Below the pieces are notes generated by a model. The model was not told the DNA's origin and did no database searches. It saw only the letters and a program-made list of their open reading frames with translations. Shown here piece by piece: positions 14,953-23,312 of a stretch of DNA of 42,014 nt (positions within the stretch are counted from its first letter, which is position 1; each line of letters begins with the position of its first letter). Source of the stretch: Nitrospira sp. (GTDB lineage Bacteria; Nitrospirota; Thermodesulfovibrionia; Thermodesulfovibrionales; SM23-35); NCBI GenBank assembly GCA_016873615.1, contig VGWX01000012.1, positions 1 through 42,014 of the forward strand, written 5' to 3'. Position numbers and translations under genes: made by a program.

Positions 14953-15915
14953 ATGTATTTCGAGACTGCCGGAATCGAAGTTGCTCCCTGGATTCCTCCA
15001 CTTGTTGCACTGGTCGTATCTTTCTTTACATCTATGGGCGGAGTTTCAGGAGCTTTTCTTTTGCTTCCGTTTCAGATGAGCGTTTTGAACTTCACAAGCC
15101 CTTCCGTCAGTGCTACCAACTTTGTCTTCAATATCGTTGCGATTCCGAGCGGCGTATACCGTTACCTTAAGGAAGGCAGAATGGCATGGCCATTGACGTG
15201 GGTTGTTATTATAGGCACTCTCCCCGGCGTCTTTATAGGATACTATCTCAGAGTTCTATATCTTCCCGATCCGAGAACTTTCAAGCTCTTCGTGGGATGC
15301 GTGCTTCTTTATATCGGCGCCCGGCTTCTTTATGAAATGACTGGTAAGGCAAAAACAGGCAAATCGAAGATGAAAGAGCTTGAAGACAAATTCAGGGAAA
15401 GAACAAAACAAATTAAAGAACAACAAAAGAGCAGAGTGGCATCGGGTCTCCCTCCAGAGGCTGTCGTCAAAACAATTTCAGTGAGTTTTAAGAAAATAGA
15501 GTACGAGTTTTGGGGAGAGAGGTTCTCATACAGCACAATAGCTATGTTCTTCCTTGCATTTATTGTCGGGGTTATCGGCGGCACTTATGGGATCGGCGGA
15601 GGCGCCATCATCGCGCCATTCTGCGTAGCGGTATTCCATCTGCCTGTTTATACAATTGCAGGCGCTGCCCTAATGGGGACATTAATAACTTCAGTGGCAG
15701 GGGTATTTTTCTACAGCATCATTCCCGCAAAAGCCGGTATGGTCACCTCTCCAGACTGGCTTCTCGGCTTTCTTTTCGGTGCAGGAGGATTTGTCGGCAT
15801 ATATCTGGGGGCAAGATTCCAGAAATTTGTCCCTCAGAAGGCTATTAAGCTTATGCTGGGCACAATCATTATCTTACTTGCAATCAGATATATTTCACAG
15901 TTTTTTATGAAATAG
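14953..15915 (+). CDS. TSUP (TauE/SafE) family anion transporter
   Basis: The 320-residue membrane protein has two hydrophobic halves: VALVVSFFTSMGGVSGAFLLLPF with VSATNFVFNIVAIPSG near the N-terminus, and the inverted second copy FIVGVIGGTYGIGGGAIIAPF with the Gly-rich motif, then AGAALMGTLITSVAGV. A charged cytoplasmic loop of about 70 residues lies between the halves. The family exports or imports sulfite, sulfonates and related organosulfur anions. The ribosome site AAGGAGG lies just upstream. Divergence from the TunR-like gene suggests oxyanion-linked control, but the substrate is not determined. Confidence 0.88.
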   Translation: MYFETAGIEVAPWIPPLVALVVSFFTSMGGVSGAFLLLPFQMSVLNFTSPSVSATNFVFNIVAIPSGVYRYLKEGRMAWPLTWVVIIGTLPGVFIGYYLRVLYLPDPRTFKLFVGCVLLYIGARLLYEMTGKAKTGKSKMKELEDKFRERTKQIKEQQKSRVASGLPPEAVVKTISVSFKKIEYEFWGERFSYSTIAMFFLAFIVGVIGGTYGIGGGAIIAPFCVAVFHLPVYTIAGAALMGTLITSVAGVFFYSIIPAKAGMVTSPDWLLGFLFGAGGFVGIYLGARFQKFVPQKAIKLMLGTIIILLAIRYISQFFMK

Positions 15916-15998
15916 CATTCCATAATCCGTCTCGTATCTGATTGAAAAGGAAGAAAATCACTATTGAGATAGTTCTGTCTTGGGAAGTATTATTGTGG

Positions 15999-16066
15999 TA
16001 AAATAAAACAACGGCGATGGAGTTCGCCTGAAACCGTCCCTCATAAAAGGGAATGATAACTCCTGC
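15999..16066 (+). ncRNA. Fluoride riboswitch (crcB motif) 2, with its -10 box
   Basis: From 16013, GGCGATGGAGTTCGCC is followed by AACCG, a TCCCTC/AGGGA stem and TGATAACTCCTGC, the conserved fluoride-aptamer core and closely like copy 1. A -10-like TAAAAT at 15999-16004 places the transcript start near 16011. The -35 region is weak. The 3' strand of the aptamer doubles as the left arm of the terminator. The next gene, 55 bases after the T-run, encodes a dynamin-like GTPase. Confidence 0.9.
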
Positions 16067-16093
16067 TGAAGAGAACTTTGGCAGGAGTTTTTT
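16058..16093 (+). terminator. Riboswitch-controlled intrinsic terminator 2
   Basis: AACTCCTGC (16058-16066) pairs perfectly with GCAGGAGTT (16081-16089), and six T end at 16093. It is the expression platform of fluoride riboswitch 2. Confidence 0.88.
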
Positions 16094-16147
16094 AGTTTTT
16101 GGGAAAACAAAATCACTCTTACAGGTAAAAGGGCATAGGAGGTTTAA

Positions 16148-17902
16148 ATGGTTCTTGATAAATATTCACACCTCAAAGAAGAAATCGAAAAGTGCATATA
16201 CTCGATTCTGACAATCGAAAGCATTACTGTTGACATCTGTGAAGAAATCAGAGAAAAAATTGAACATAATCTATTTAATCTCGTTGTCCTCGGTCAATTT
16301 AAAAGGGGCAAGACCACCCTTATCAACGCCCTCTTAGGAGCGGAAATATTGCCCACCGCTGTTGTACCTCTTACATCTATAGCAACAATCCTCACATACG
16401 GCGATACGTTGAATATTAAAGTGTATTTCAACGATGGCAGGGTGACTGAAATCGACCTGGCAAGCCTTCCCGGGTATGTAACAGAAAAAGGAAATCCCCG
16501 GAACGAGAAGGATTTGCAGGAAGTCATTATTACCTATCCCTCGTCCTATCTAAAAGACGGGGTGAGACTGATAGATACTCCCGGCGTAGGTTCGGTTTAC
16601 GAGCATAACACTGATGTGGCTTATCAGTATCTTCCAAAATCGGATGCCGCCCTGTTTCTTCTTTCTGTGGACCAGCCTTTGAGCAAGGCTGAGCTGGATT
16701 TTCTTAAAGATGTCAGGGAGTATTCAAACAGGATATTCTTCCTCCTCAGCAAGGCAGACTATTTCTCCGAGCCTGACCTCCGTGAGTCGATGGAATTCTC
16801 AACGGATGTGCTCACAAAGGCGATGGAGACCGAAGTTCGGATTTTCCCGGTTTCTGCGAAGCTTGCGTTAGAGGGAAAGATTTCAGGCAACGAAGCCCTT
16901 GTCAATAAGAGCCTTCTTCCACAATTTTCCGAAGTGCTCAACAATTTCCTTATGGAGGAAAAGGGAAAGATACTGATCATATCGGTTGCGAACAATCTCC
17001 TCCGATTGATCTCTCAGGCGAGGTTCGCACTTGAACTTGAGATGAAATCGCTGTTTACCCCCCTTGAGGAGCTGAGGGAGAAGATAAATATCTTCGAAAA
17101 GAAGGAGAAGGATGTCCTGACGGAAAAGAGCGATTTCGACTTGCTCCTGGATGCCGAAATTAAAAAGATAATCAACAACGTTCTTGAAGAAGACCTCAGG
17201 GTCTTCAGACAGGAGTTGATTCTTAAAGTATCTGAAATCCTTGAAAACCGCTATAAAGAGTATTCTGACATGTCTCTGAGGAAGCTTCGGGAGCGCCTTG
17301 AGCAGGAGATTATTACGGAAGTAAAACAGGCTTTTGCGTACCGGCGTGTCATCGAAGATGAAAAGCTGGCAAAGATATTTGAGACGGTCTGCAGGAGGTT
17401 TGTTACAAAGATCGATGAGACGGTGGATTCCCTTTATAAGTTTTCTTCCGAGCTTTTCGCGGTCTCTTTTGATGCGGTGAAGGCGGAAGCGCTTTGGTCA
17501 TCGAAGTCCGAGTTTTACTACAGATTCCAGGAACAACCGGTGGGTATTGAGATAGTGACATCGTCGGTGACTTTGCTGCTGCCGAAGTTCATAGGTGATA
17601 AGATAATCCTGAAGAAGATGAATGAATATTTATGTAGAGTGATTGACCTGCACACCGCCAGGGTCGGGTACGACTTTGAAAAGAAGCTGGACAAGGGCAA
17701 ACTCGATTTCAGATGGGAGATGCGCCGCAGGATAGAGGCTACGATAGAAGGGATAAGAAACGCCATAGACAAAGGAATTACTCAAAGGTCAGGAGGCGAG
17801 AAGGAGGCGACTGAAAGGAAGACCCGCGTCTCACAGATTCTCACACAGCTTGACGGAGTTAAGGGAAGACTGATTCAGATACAGCAAGAGGTTTCTTCTT
17901 AA
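16148..17902 (+). CDS. Bacterial dynamin-like GTPase
   Basis: The 584-residue protein has a dynamin-family G domain: G1 GQFKRGKTTL (residues 49-58), G2 region VVPLTS, G3 DTPGVGS (143-149) and G4 SKAD (201-204, in place of NKxD). Long helices follow (about 280-440), as in the stalk of bacterial dynamin-like proteins, with a hydrophobic patch near 480-495 (VTLLLPKFIGDKII) that could be the membrane-contacting paddle. Such proteins remodel or seal membranes. The ribosome site AGGAGG precedes the ATG. The gene sits alone behind fluoride riboswitch 2, so it should be induced by fluoride. I know of no established link between dynamin proteins and fluoride. Confidence 0.9.
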   Translation: MVLDKYSHLKEEIEKCIYSILTIESITVDICEEIREKIEHNLFNLVVLGQFKRGKTTLINALLGAEILPTAVVPLTSIATILTYGDTLNIKVYFNDGRVTEIDLASLPGYVTEKGNPRNEKDLQEVIITYPSSYLKDGVRLIDTPGVGSVYEHNTDVAYQYLPKSDAALFLLSVDQPLSKAELDFLKDVREYSNRIFFLLSKADYFSEPDLRESMEFSTDVLTKAMETEVRIFPVSAKLALEGKISGNEALVNKSLLPQFSEVLNNFLMEEKGKILIISVANNLLRLISQARFALELEMKSLFTPLEELREKINIFEKKEKDVLTEKSDFDLLLDAEIKKIINNVLEEDLRVFRQELILKVSEILENRYKEYSDMSLRKLRERLEQEIITEVKQAFAYRRVIEDEKLAKIFETVCRRFVTKIDETVDSLYKFSSELFAVSFDAVKAEALWSSKSEFYYRFQEQPVGIEIVTSSVTLLLPKFIGDKIILKKMNEYLCRVIDLHTARVGYDFEKKLDKGKLDFRWEMRRRIEATIEGIRNAIDKGITQRSGGEKEATERKTRVSQILTQLDGVKGRLIQIQQEVSS

Positions 17903-17921
17903 TTCTAAAAAAAATATTATA

Positions 17922-17942
17922 GAACAATGGTGTTCGTTTTTT
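17922..17942 (+). terminator. Weak terminator after the dynamin-like gene
   Basis: GAACA-ATGG-TGTTC is a short stem followed by GTTTTTT. The stem is only 5 bp, so this is tentative. Confidence 0.3.
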
Positions 17943-18036
17943 GAAATGTCCTGTTCTTTCAGTACCGATTACTCATACTGATAAACCTTAGAAAGGGTTT
18001 GTTATAAATAAGCTAATCGGGAAAGGAGAAAAACCC

Positions 18037-18552
18037 ATGTCAAAGATCAAGAATGTAAGAGCAAGGGAAATTCTGGACAATATGTTTGAGATTGAAATAC
18101 CGGGATTTGGTAAAGCAAAACTGGAACATTTAGTATCCGACTTCACAGGAACACTCTCTGTGGATGGAAGACTTCTGCCTGGGGTCAGAGGGCAGTTCAA
18201 TGAGATAGCAAAGTTTCTGAAGATACACATTCTGACTGCCGATACATTCGGCAAGGCAAAAAAAGAACTTGCCGGAATTGACTGCAGGATACGGATCCTA
18301 AAAGGGAAAAATCATGATATACAGAAAGAAGCTTATGTTAAGAAACTTGGAGCTGAGAAGGTTGTTGCCTTTGGAAACGGTAATAACGACAGGAAAATGC
18401 TGAAAGCAGCAAAAATCGGCATCGCTGTCTCACAGGGAGAGGGCTGCGCGGTCGATGCGATAATGGCTGCTAATATCCACGTTAAGAATGTCAATATAGG
18501 GCTTGATCTCCTGCTGCATCCGAAAAGGTGCAAGGCAACATTGAGATTTTAA
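18037..18552 (+). CDS. HAD-superfamily protein, soluble P-type-ATPase-like
   Basis: The 171-residue protein resembles the isolated phosphorylation domain of P-type ATPases. Motif I is SDFTGTL (Asp35), there is ILTADTFGKA, and the metal-binding motif GNGNNDRKML sits at 113-122. It has no membrane segment, so it is a soluble phosphatase-like protein of unknown substrate. GGAAAGGAG lies upstream of the ATG. It follows the dynamin-like gene by 134 bases, and whether it shares the riboswitch is unclear. Confidence 0.85.
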   Translation: MSKIKNVRAREILDNMFEIEIPGFGKAKLEHLVSDFTGTLSVDGRLLPGVRGQFNEIAKFLKIHILTADTFGKAKKELAGIDCRIRILKGKNHDIQKEAYVKKLGAEKVVAFGNGNNDRKMLKAAKIGIAVSQGEGCAVDAIMAANIHVKNVNIGLDLLLHPKRCKATLRF

Positions 18553-18612
18553 AAATGTCCTTTCTCTTTTGCACTAAGTCTTAAACAAACCCTTGGATTT
18601 TAAAAGTTACGC

Positions 18613-19383
18613 ATGAATGAGTTGATCGGGAGAATCCGCGAAATAGACTTAATAAAGTCTCATATTAATAAAATGCAGTCGTTTCATATCTACGGGCCTG
18701 AAGGCGCCGGCAAGACTGCAATCCTCAAACACATCTATGATAACTGGAATGACCTGCACACCCATCTGATTCCCATTTTCTGTAAAGACAGCAGGACATT
18801 GAAAGAGACACTCCTGTCTATAGCAGGATTCCTGTTGCAGCGCTCACGTAGTCTTCAGAATATCGATAAGTACAAAAGGATTAAGGAGATTTGCCGTCTG
18901 AGCGACCTAAAAGATATGAATTCAAGAGACTTGAAGAACATGATATTCAGTAACATCGGATACAAAAAGTTTTGCATAATGCTCGATCACCTGGATTGCG
19001 TCACTCCCAGGATTAATGCATTTTTAACCCCGTTAAAGGATCGCGCTGTAACGATCACGGCAAGCAGGCAAAGTTGGGAAATAGCCGATTACAGTTTTTC
19101 TGCACGTCTCGATTACTGCCTTTGGCTTCTGCCGAAAGTGAAGATAGATAATCTGTCAAGACGAGACTCATTTTTATTAATGAGAGATATTTCGGGATAT
19201 TCCGGAAGAGGAAACAAGAATCTCTTTGCCGGGGTGTATCAAGTCACAAGGGGCAACGCGCGTCTTATAAAAAAGGCCATTGGAAAGACCATCTTGCCGG
19301 AATACCATGCAGACGGTCATATTAATCTAAAATTAATTATGCTTGATATCAAGATTGATAAGATAAAGGCAGTGAAGAAGTAA
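18613..19383 (+). CDS. Orphan AAA/STAND-type ATPase
   Basis: The 256-residue protein begins ELIGRIREIDLIKSHI and has Walker A GPEGAGKT (28-35), Walker B FCIMLDHLD (120-128) and a sensor-like TITASRQSWEI. A short alpha-helical tail follows and there is no effector domain. This layout resembles single-domain ATPases of the archaeal/STAND type that act with an unknown partner. It lies between the HAD gene (60 bases upstream) and the PiT gene. No clear ribosome site precedes the ATG. Function unknown. Confidence 0.75.
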   Translation: MNELIGRIREIDLIKSHINKMQSFHIYGPEGAGKTAILKHIYDNWNDLHTHLIPIFCKDSRTLKETLLSIAGFLLQRSRSLQNIDKYKRIKEICRLSDLKDMNSRDLKNMIFSNIGYKKFCIMLDHLDCVTPRINAFLTPLKDRAVTITASRQSWEIADYSFSARLDYCLWLLPKVKIDNLSRRDSFLLMRDISGYSGRGNKNLFAGVYQVTRGNARLIKKAIGKTILPEYHADGHINLKLIMLDIKIDKIKAVKK

Positions 19384-19480
19384 GAATCGATATGCAATTA
19401 TTTGGGATTTTTTCCGCCGTACTTAAGCTGAGATAGTTATTGCAATCTCCAGCATCTGCATTTGGATATCCCCCTTTAAA

Positions 19481-19500
19481 AATGTAATTAAGGTTACATT
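19481..19500. promoter_or_regulatory. Palindrome A upstream of the PiT promoter
   Basis: AATGTAA-TTAAGG-TTACATT is a perfect 7-bp inverted repeat with a 6-base spacer, just upstream of the -35 box. It shares TGTAA/TTACA half-sites with the palindromes at 19528 and 21448. Confidence 0.65.
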
Positions 19501-19506
19501 ATTATC

Positions 19507-19543
19507 TTGACAATATATTATTAAAAATGTAACAATAGTTACA
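19507..19543 (+). promoter_or_regulatory. PiT operon promoter with palindrome B over the -10
   Basis: TTGACA at 19507-19512 is followed after 17 bases by TAACAA (19530-19535). The perfect palindrome TGTAAC-AATA-GTTACA (19528-19543) covers the -10, which is the position expected for a repressor site. The same sequence with one change recurs at 21448-21463. Confidence 0.7.
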
Positions 19544-19565
19544 ATAAAATAAAGGAGGTAATGTA

Positions 19566-20528
19566 ATGGAAACGTTTTATTTGGCAGGGATGATTGTTGC
19601 AGGACTTTTTTTCGGCTGGACTATCGGTTCTCATTATACCGGGGCTGTAATGGGGACTGCTTATGGAGCTAAGATACTCAATATACGTAGCGCCACCATT
19701 TTAATAGCTATCTTTGCGCTTCTTGGCGCTACTTTTCAAAGTCATGAAGTAATCAAAACAGTGGGGACGGGAGTAATACCTGCGGAGTATATGAATCCGT
19801 TCAGGGCCATGATAATGATGCTTACGGCAGCTCTTGTTACGGCAGTAAACACATGGCTTAAGCTTCCTATTTCCACAGCCCAGTTAGCCGTTTTTTCTAT
19901 AGTCGGGGTAGGACTTGCAGTAAACGCTCCTATTGCATGGGGGAAAACTATGTTGCCTTTGGCTATCGCATGGGTGGCAACCCCGATTTCTGGTTTGATC
20001 TTAGGCTTCATTGGTACGAAAGTCATTGGAAGCTTAACCACAAAAACTGTGGAAAAATTTAAAAAATATATTCTGGTTGTTACATGCTGCTATGCTTCCT
20101 TTACATTGGGCGCCAACAACAGCGGGCTTGCTGTGAGTGTATTGTACGGAAGCGGGACAGTGAACTCTCTGCTGTTAGCGGGTTTTATAGGAGGCATAAT
20201 GGTAGGAATAGGCGCGCTTACCTGGGGGCGTCCATTGCTGGAAAAAGTGGGTCTTCATATTGTTCAGCTGGAGATAAACAGCGCTATAGGAGCCCAGTTT
20301 GGGCAGGCCACAACAGCTTACATCGCAGCCCTTTTTGGATATCCTACCTCAATGAACCAGGCAATAGTCGGCGGGATTGCAGGCGCAGGGCTTGCCCGTG
20401 GCGCTAAATACATACAAGTAAAAGCCATAAAGGAAATCGTGGTCAACTGGGGCATTTCTTTGATTGTGTCCGGAAGTGTTTCATTTATTTTATATAAGGT
20501 ATTGTCGTGGATTTTAGGAGCAAAATAA
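19566..20528 (+). CDS. PiT-family anion permease (phosphate or sulfate)
   Basis: The 320-residue membrane protein has the two inverted PiT halves: GWTIGSHYTGAVMGTAYGAKIL with a later VNTWLKLPISTAQL, and TLGANNSGLAVSVLYGSG with IGAQFGQATTAYIAALFGYPTSMNQAIVGG split across the second half. Family members carry phosphate, and some (the CysP group) carry sulfate. AAGGAGG precedes the ATG. The gene is followed closely by a double-UspA gene and a ChrB-like regulator. Shared palindromes with the regulator favour an oxyanion such as sulfate, with chromate as an inadvertent substrate; this is inference. Confidence 0.85.
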   Translation: METFYLAGMIVAGLFFGWTIGSHYTGAVMGTAYGAKILNIRSATILIAIFALLGATFQSHEVIKTVGTGVIPAEYMNPFRAMIMMLTAALVTAVNTWLKLPISTAQLAVFSIVGVGLAVNAPIAWGKTMLPLAIAWVATPISGLILGFIGTKVIGSLTTKTVEKFKKYILVVTCCYASFTLGANNSGLAVSVLYGSGTVNSLLLAGFIGGIMVGIGALTWGRPLLEKVGLHIVQLEINSAIGAQFGQATTAYIAALFGYPTSMNQAIVGGIAGAGLARGAKYIQVKAIKEIVVNWGISLIVSGSVSFILYKVLSWILGAK

Positions 20529-20550
20529 GTTTTAAAAGGAGGAATATAAA

Positions 20551-21405
20551 ATGTTTGAAAAAATAATGTATCCAACCAATCTTGAAGAGTTTTCTTTACC
20601 GATTCTGAAAAGTTTAAGCTGCCTGAAGGCTGGCGGGTTAAGAGAAGTAGTTTTATCCCATATCATCGACACAGATGCCTTATATGCCATGAGGCGTTCC
20701 GGATTGCCTGTGGATGAAGAACAGATTAAGAACTCTGTTCAGAAGGAATTGGATTCTTATTCAGAGTATCTTGAAGCAGAGAATATCAAATCAAAGATAA
20801 GGATTGTTACCGGATCAGTTGTTTCAGAGATCGTGAAGACATCGACAGAGGAAGAAGTCTCGCTTATCGTTGCAGGCCGGCAGAAACGTGATGTACTGGG
20901 AGAACTCTTTGTTGGTTCAACCACGGACCGCGTGATAAGAAAATCAAAACTCCCTGTCCTGGTTACAAAATATCATACTCTGAAGGAAATAGAAGGTAAG
21001 GTGTCCGAACAATTCTGCAGCAATATGTTCAGAAAAATCCTTTACCCTACAGACTGGTCTCTCTGCGCAGAACGTGCAAAACAATATATTTCTATCCTCC
21101 ATAAAGTAGGGGCCTCAGAGATTGTTATTGCCCATGTCAAAGAAGACAGGTTTGAGTCTGAAGTGTATTGTGAACAAGAATTAGAGTCGTTAAATAAAGA
21201 ATTTCAAGCAGAAGGTTTTAAGGTATCCACTCGCATGCTTCAGGGCAAGGCATATAAGGAGATAAATCGTGTCGCAACCCAGGAGGATGTTTCCCTGATT
21301 GTTATGGGCTCGCATGGGAAAGGTTTTGTCGAAGGCATACTGTGGGGCAGTGTTTCACAAAGGGTTGTCGAGTATAGCGAAAAACCGGTACTCGTCGTGA
21401 AATAA
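20551..21405 (+). CDS. Two-domain universal stress protein
   Basis: Two UspA domains in tandem over 284 residues. Domain 1 (about 1-145) starts MFEKIMYPTNLEEFSLPILK and has VAGRQKRDVLGELFVGSTT, in which the first glycines of the ATP loop are altered. Domain 2 (about 155-284) starts FRKILYPTDWSLCAERAK and has the intact GSHGKGFVEGILWGSVS. The second domain therefore probably binds ATP and the first may not. It starts 22 bases after the PiT gene, with a good ribosome site (AAAGGAGG). Confidence 0.92.
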   Translation: MFEKIMYPTNLEEFSLPILKSLSCLKAGGLREVVLSHIIDTDALYAMRRSGLPVDEEQIKNSVQKELDSYSEYLEAENIKSKIRIVTGSVVSEIVKTSTEEEVSLIVAGRQKRDVLGELFVGSTTDRVIRKSKLPVLVTKYHTLKEIEGKVSEQFCSNMFRKILYPTDWSLCAERAKQYISILHKVGASEIVIAHVKEDRFESEVYCEQELESLNKEFQAEGFKVSTRMLQGKAYKEINRVATQEDVSLIVMGSHGKGFVEGILWGSVSQRVVEYSEKPVLVVK

Positions 21406-21427
21406 GAAGTCTTAATTGATAGACTGG

Positions 21428-21463
21428 TTGATTTTCAATTTAAATAATGTGACAATAGTTACA
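21428..21463 (+). promoter_or_regulatory. Palindrome C over the start of the ChrB-like gene
   Basis: TGTGAC-AATA-GTTACA (21448-21463) matches palindrome B in 15 of 16 positions. It ends on the first base of the ATG. TTGATT (21428-21433), 17 bases, then GACAAT (21451-21456) could be a promoter whose start falls on the ATG, giving a leaderless transcript. No ribosome site is visible. Confidence 0.6.
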
Positions 21464-21996
21464 TGAAATGGCTGTTTTTTTCATACAGTCTTCCGGCTGA
21501 GCCTTCGAAGGCAAGAGTTTATGTCTGGAGGCAGCTCAAAAAGCTCGGAGCGGTTAATTTTCAGACGGTATGGGTTATCCCATATTCAAAAGAAAGTGTT
21601 GCTGAACTTAATAAGCTCATAGAAGACATTGAAAAGCATAAAGGTGAAGGTCTCCTCATTGAGGGAAAGACCTTAACTAAGAGTCAGGAAGAATCTATAG
21701 GGAAAGTCTTTATAGACTCAAGAAATGAGGAATATAAGGAATTGATCGAAAAGTGTGAAGATTTTTTCAGGGAAATAAAGTTCGAGATAAACAGGAAGAA
21801 TTTTATTTTTGCAGAGGTTGAAGAAAATGAAGAGGAACTTCAAAAGCTGAAACTGTGGATGAAGAAGATCGAGAAAAGAGATTTTGTAAAGGCGCCTTTG
21901 AGAAAACCAGCTATCGAAAAAATAAAAGAGTGCGAAAAGATGTTCGAAGACTTCACACAAAGGGTCTATAAACAAAACCAATCGAAGAATAAGTAA
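21463..21996 (+). CDS. ChrB-like (ChrB N-terminal domain) transcriptional regulator
   Basis: The 177-residue protein begins MKWLFFSYSLPAEPSKARVY then VWRQLKKLGAVNFQ. This is the signature of the ChrB N-terminal domain (chromate-sensing regulator of chrBAC operons, PaaX-like winged-helix fold). The following part is strongly charged and helical (EVEENEEELQKLKLWMKKIE). The usual C-terminal ChrB domain is missing. No ribosome site precedes the ATG, and the palindrome at 21448-21463 overlaps the start, suggesting autoregulation. The same palindrome covers the PiT promoter, so PiT is a likely target. No chrA chromate exporter is present. Confidence 0.8.
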   Translation: MKWLFFSYSLPAEPSKARVYVWRQLKKLGAVNFQTVWVIPYSKESVAELNKLIEDIEKHKGEGLLIEGKTLTKSQEESIGKVFIDSRNEEYKELIEKCEDFFREIKFEINRKNFIFAEVEENEEELQKLKLWMKKIEKRDFVKAPLRKPAIEKIKECEKMFEDFTQRVYKQNQSKNK

Positions 21997-22039
21997 TCCG
22001 GCTTTTTTGTTCAGACAAGTAATTTTTTAGGGAAATAAA

Positions 22040-23236
22040 ATGAATAAAGAAAGAAAATTTTTCGGTTTCAGCAAAAACGTTACTATAGCGGGGTTAGTGA
22101 GTTTCTTTATGGATGTGAGTTCAGAAATGATTTACCCCCTTGTCCCTCTCTTTCTTGCGAATGTTCTTGGTGTAAACAAATCCGTCATCGGACTTATAGA
22201 AGGTATTGCAGAATCGACTGCAAGCTTACTGAAAGTATTTTCAGGCTGGTTTTCCGATAGAATCGGAAACCGTAAATGGCTTATGGCTGTTGGGTATGGC
22301 ATATCAACCTTAAGCAGGCCGATTGTTGCTCTTGCTTCAGGCTGGCAGCATGTTATGGGTTCGCGCTTTATGGACAGGTTCGGGAAAGGCGTCCGCACTG
22401 CGCCGCGCGATGCCATTATTGCCGAGTCCACAGAAAAAACACATCTTGGGAGGGCATTCGGCTTACACCGTTCAATGGATACAATGGGCGCTGTGATCGG
22501 CCCCGCTTTTGCTTTTCTGCTTCTCGGTCTGTTTTCAAACAACTATCGTATAGTATTCTGGCTATCGATGATTCCCGGAGCTATAGCAGTGCTATTGATT
22601 ATTTTCTTTATTACGGAAAAGAAGAAGGCTGTTGTTGCACATGCAGAGAGGCCGAAACTTACACTGAAACATTTTGACTGGAGGTTCAAATTTTTTGTCG
22701 CAATCGCCACTCTGTTCGCAATAGGGAATTCCAGCGATGTGTTCCTGATACTTAGGGCGCAGCAGATAGGGATTCCCACTTTGATAATTCCAATGGTCTA
22801 CTTATTGTTTAACCTTATTTATTCCATTTCAGCTATTCCCGCCGGTATTGCTGCGGACAGGTTTGGAAGGAAAAGAGTTATACTCCTTGGTTTTGTACTG
22901 TTTGCAATCCTTTATTACGGATTTGCTGTTGCAAAAGACACTACGGCTATTTGGGTTTTATTCGGTTTCTACGGCCTATTCATGGGACTGACAGAGGGTA
23001 TTCAAAAAGCATTTCTCGCTACCATAATACCGTCTGATTTCAAAGCCACTGCCTTCGGTGTTTTTAACACAGCGGTCGGACTGGCCATGTTACCTGCGAG
23101 CATTATCGGTGGATGGTTATGGGATCACGTCTCTCCATCTGCGACATTTTATTTCGGGGCAATAACGGCTGGGTTATCGGCGATTTTGTTTGTTGTGTTT
23201 ATTTCAGTTGTGAGGGGAAACAGCTATGCCAAATGA
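22040..23236 (+). CDS. MFS transporter
   Basis: The 398-residue membrane protein has about 12 predicted helices and the major-facilitator loop motif GWFSDRIGNRKWLM after helix 2, repeated in the second half as AGIAADRFGRKRVILLG. It also has FMDVSSEMIYPLVPLFL and RFGKGVRTAPRDAIIAEST, typical of a drug/metabolite-type subfamily that is poorly characterised. A weak ribosome site (TTAGGGAAA) precedes the ATG. It follows the ChrB-like gene by 43 bases and may belong to that regulon. Confidence 0.88.
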   Translation: MNKERKFFGFSKNVTIAGLVSFFMDVSSEMIYPLVPLFLANVLGVNKSVIGLIEGIAESTASLLKVFSGWFSDRIGNRKWLMAVGYGISTLSRPIVALASGWQHVMGSRFMDRFGKGVRTAPRDAIIAESTEKTHLGRAFGLHRSMDTMGAVIGPAFAFLLLGLFSNNYRIVFWLSMIPGAIAVLLIIFFITEKKKAVVAHAERPKLTLKHFDWRFKFFVAIATLFAIGNSSDVFLILRAQQIGIPTLIIPMVYLLFNLIYSISAIPAGIAADRFGRKRVILLGFVLFAILYYGFAVAKDTTAIWVLFGFYGLFMGLTEGIQKAFLATIIPSDFKATAFGVFNTAVGLAMLPASIIGGWLWDHVSPSATFYFGAITAGLSAILFVVFISVVRGNSYAK

Positions 23237-23312
23237 TCCGATGATAAATATGACAGACAGCAACCATTGCTGTAAAATAGAAGATAAGCATGTCAGCATA
23301 TAGTATTCTTAG

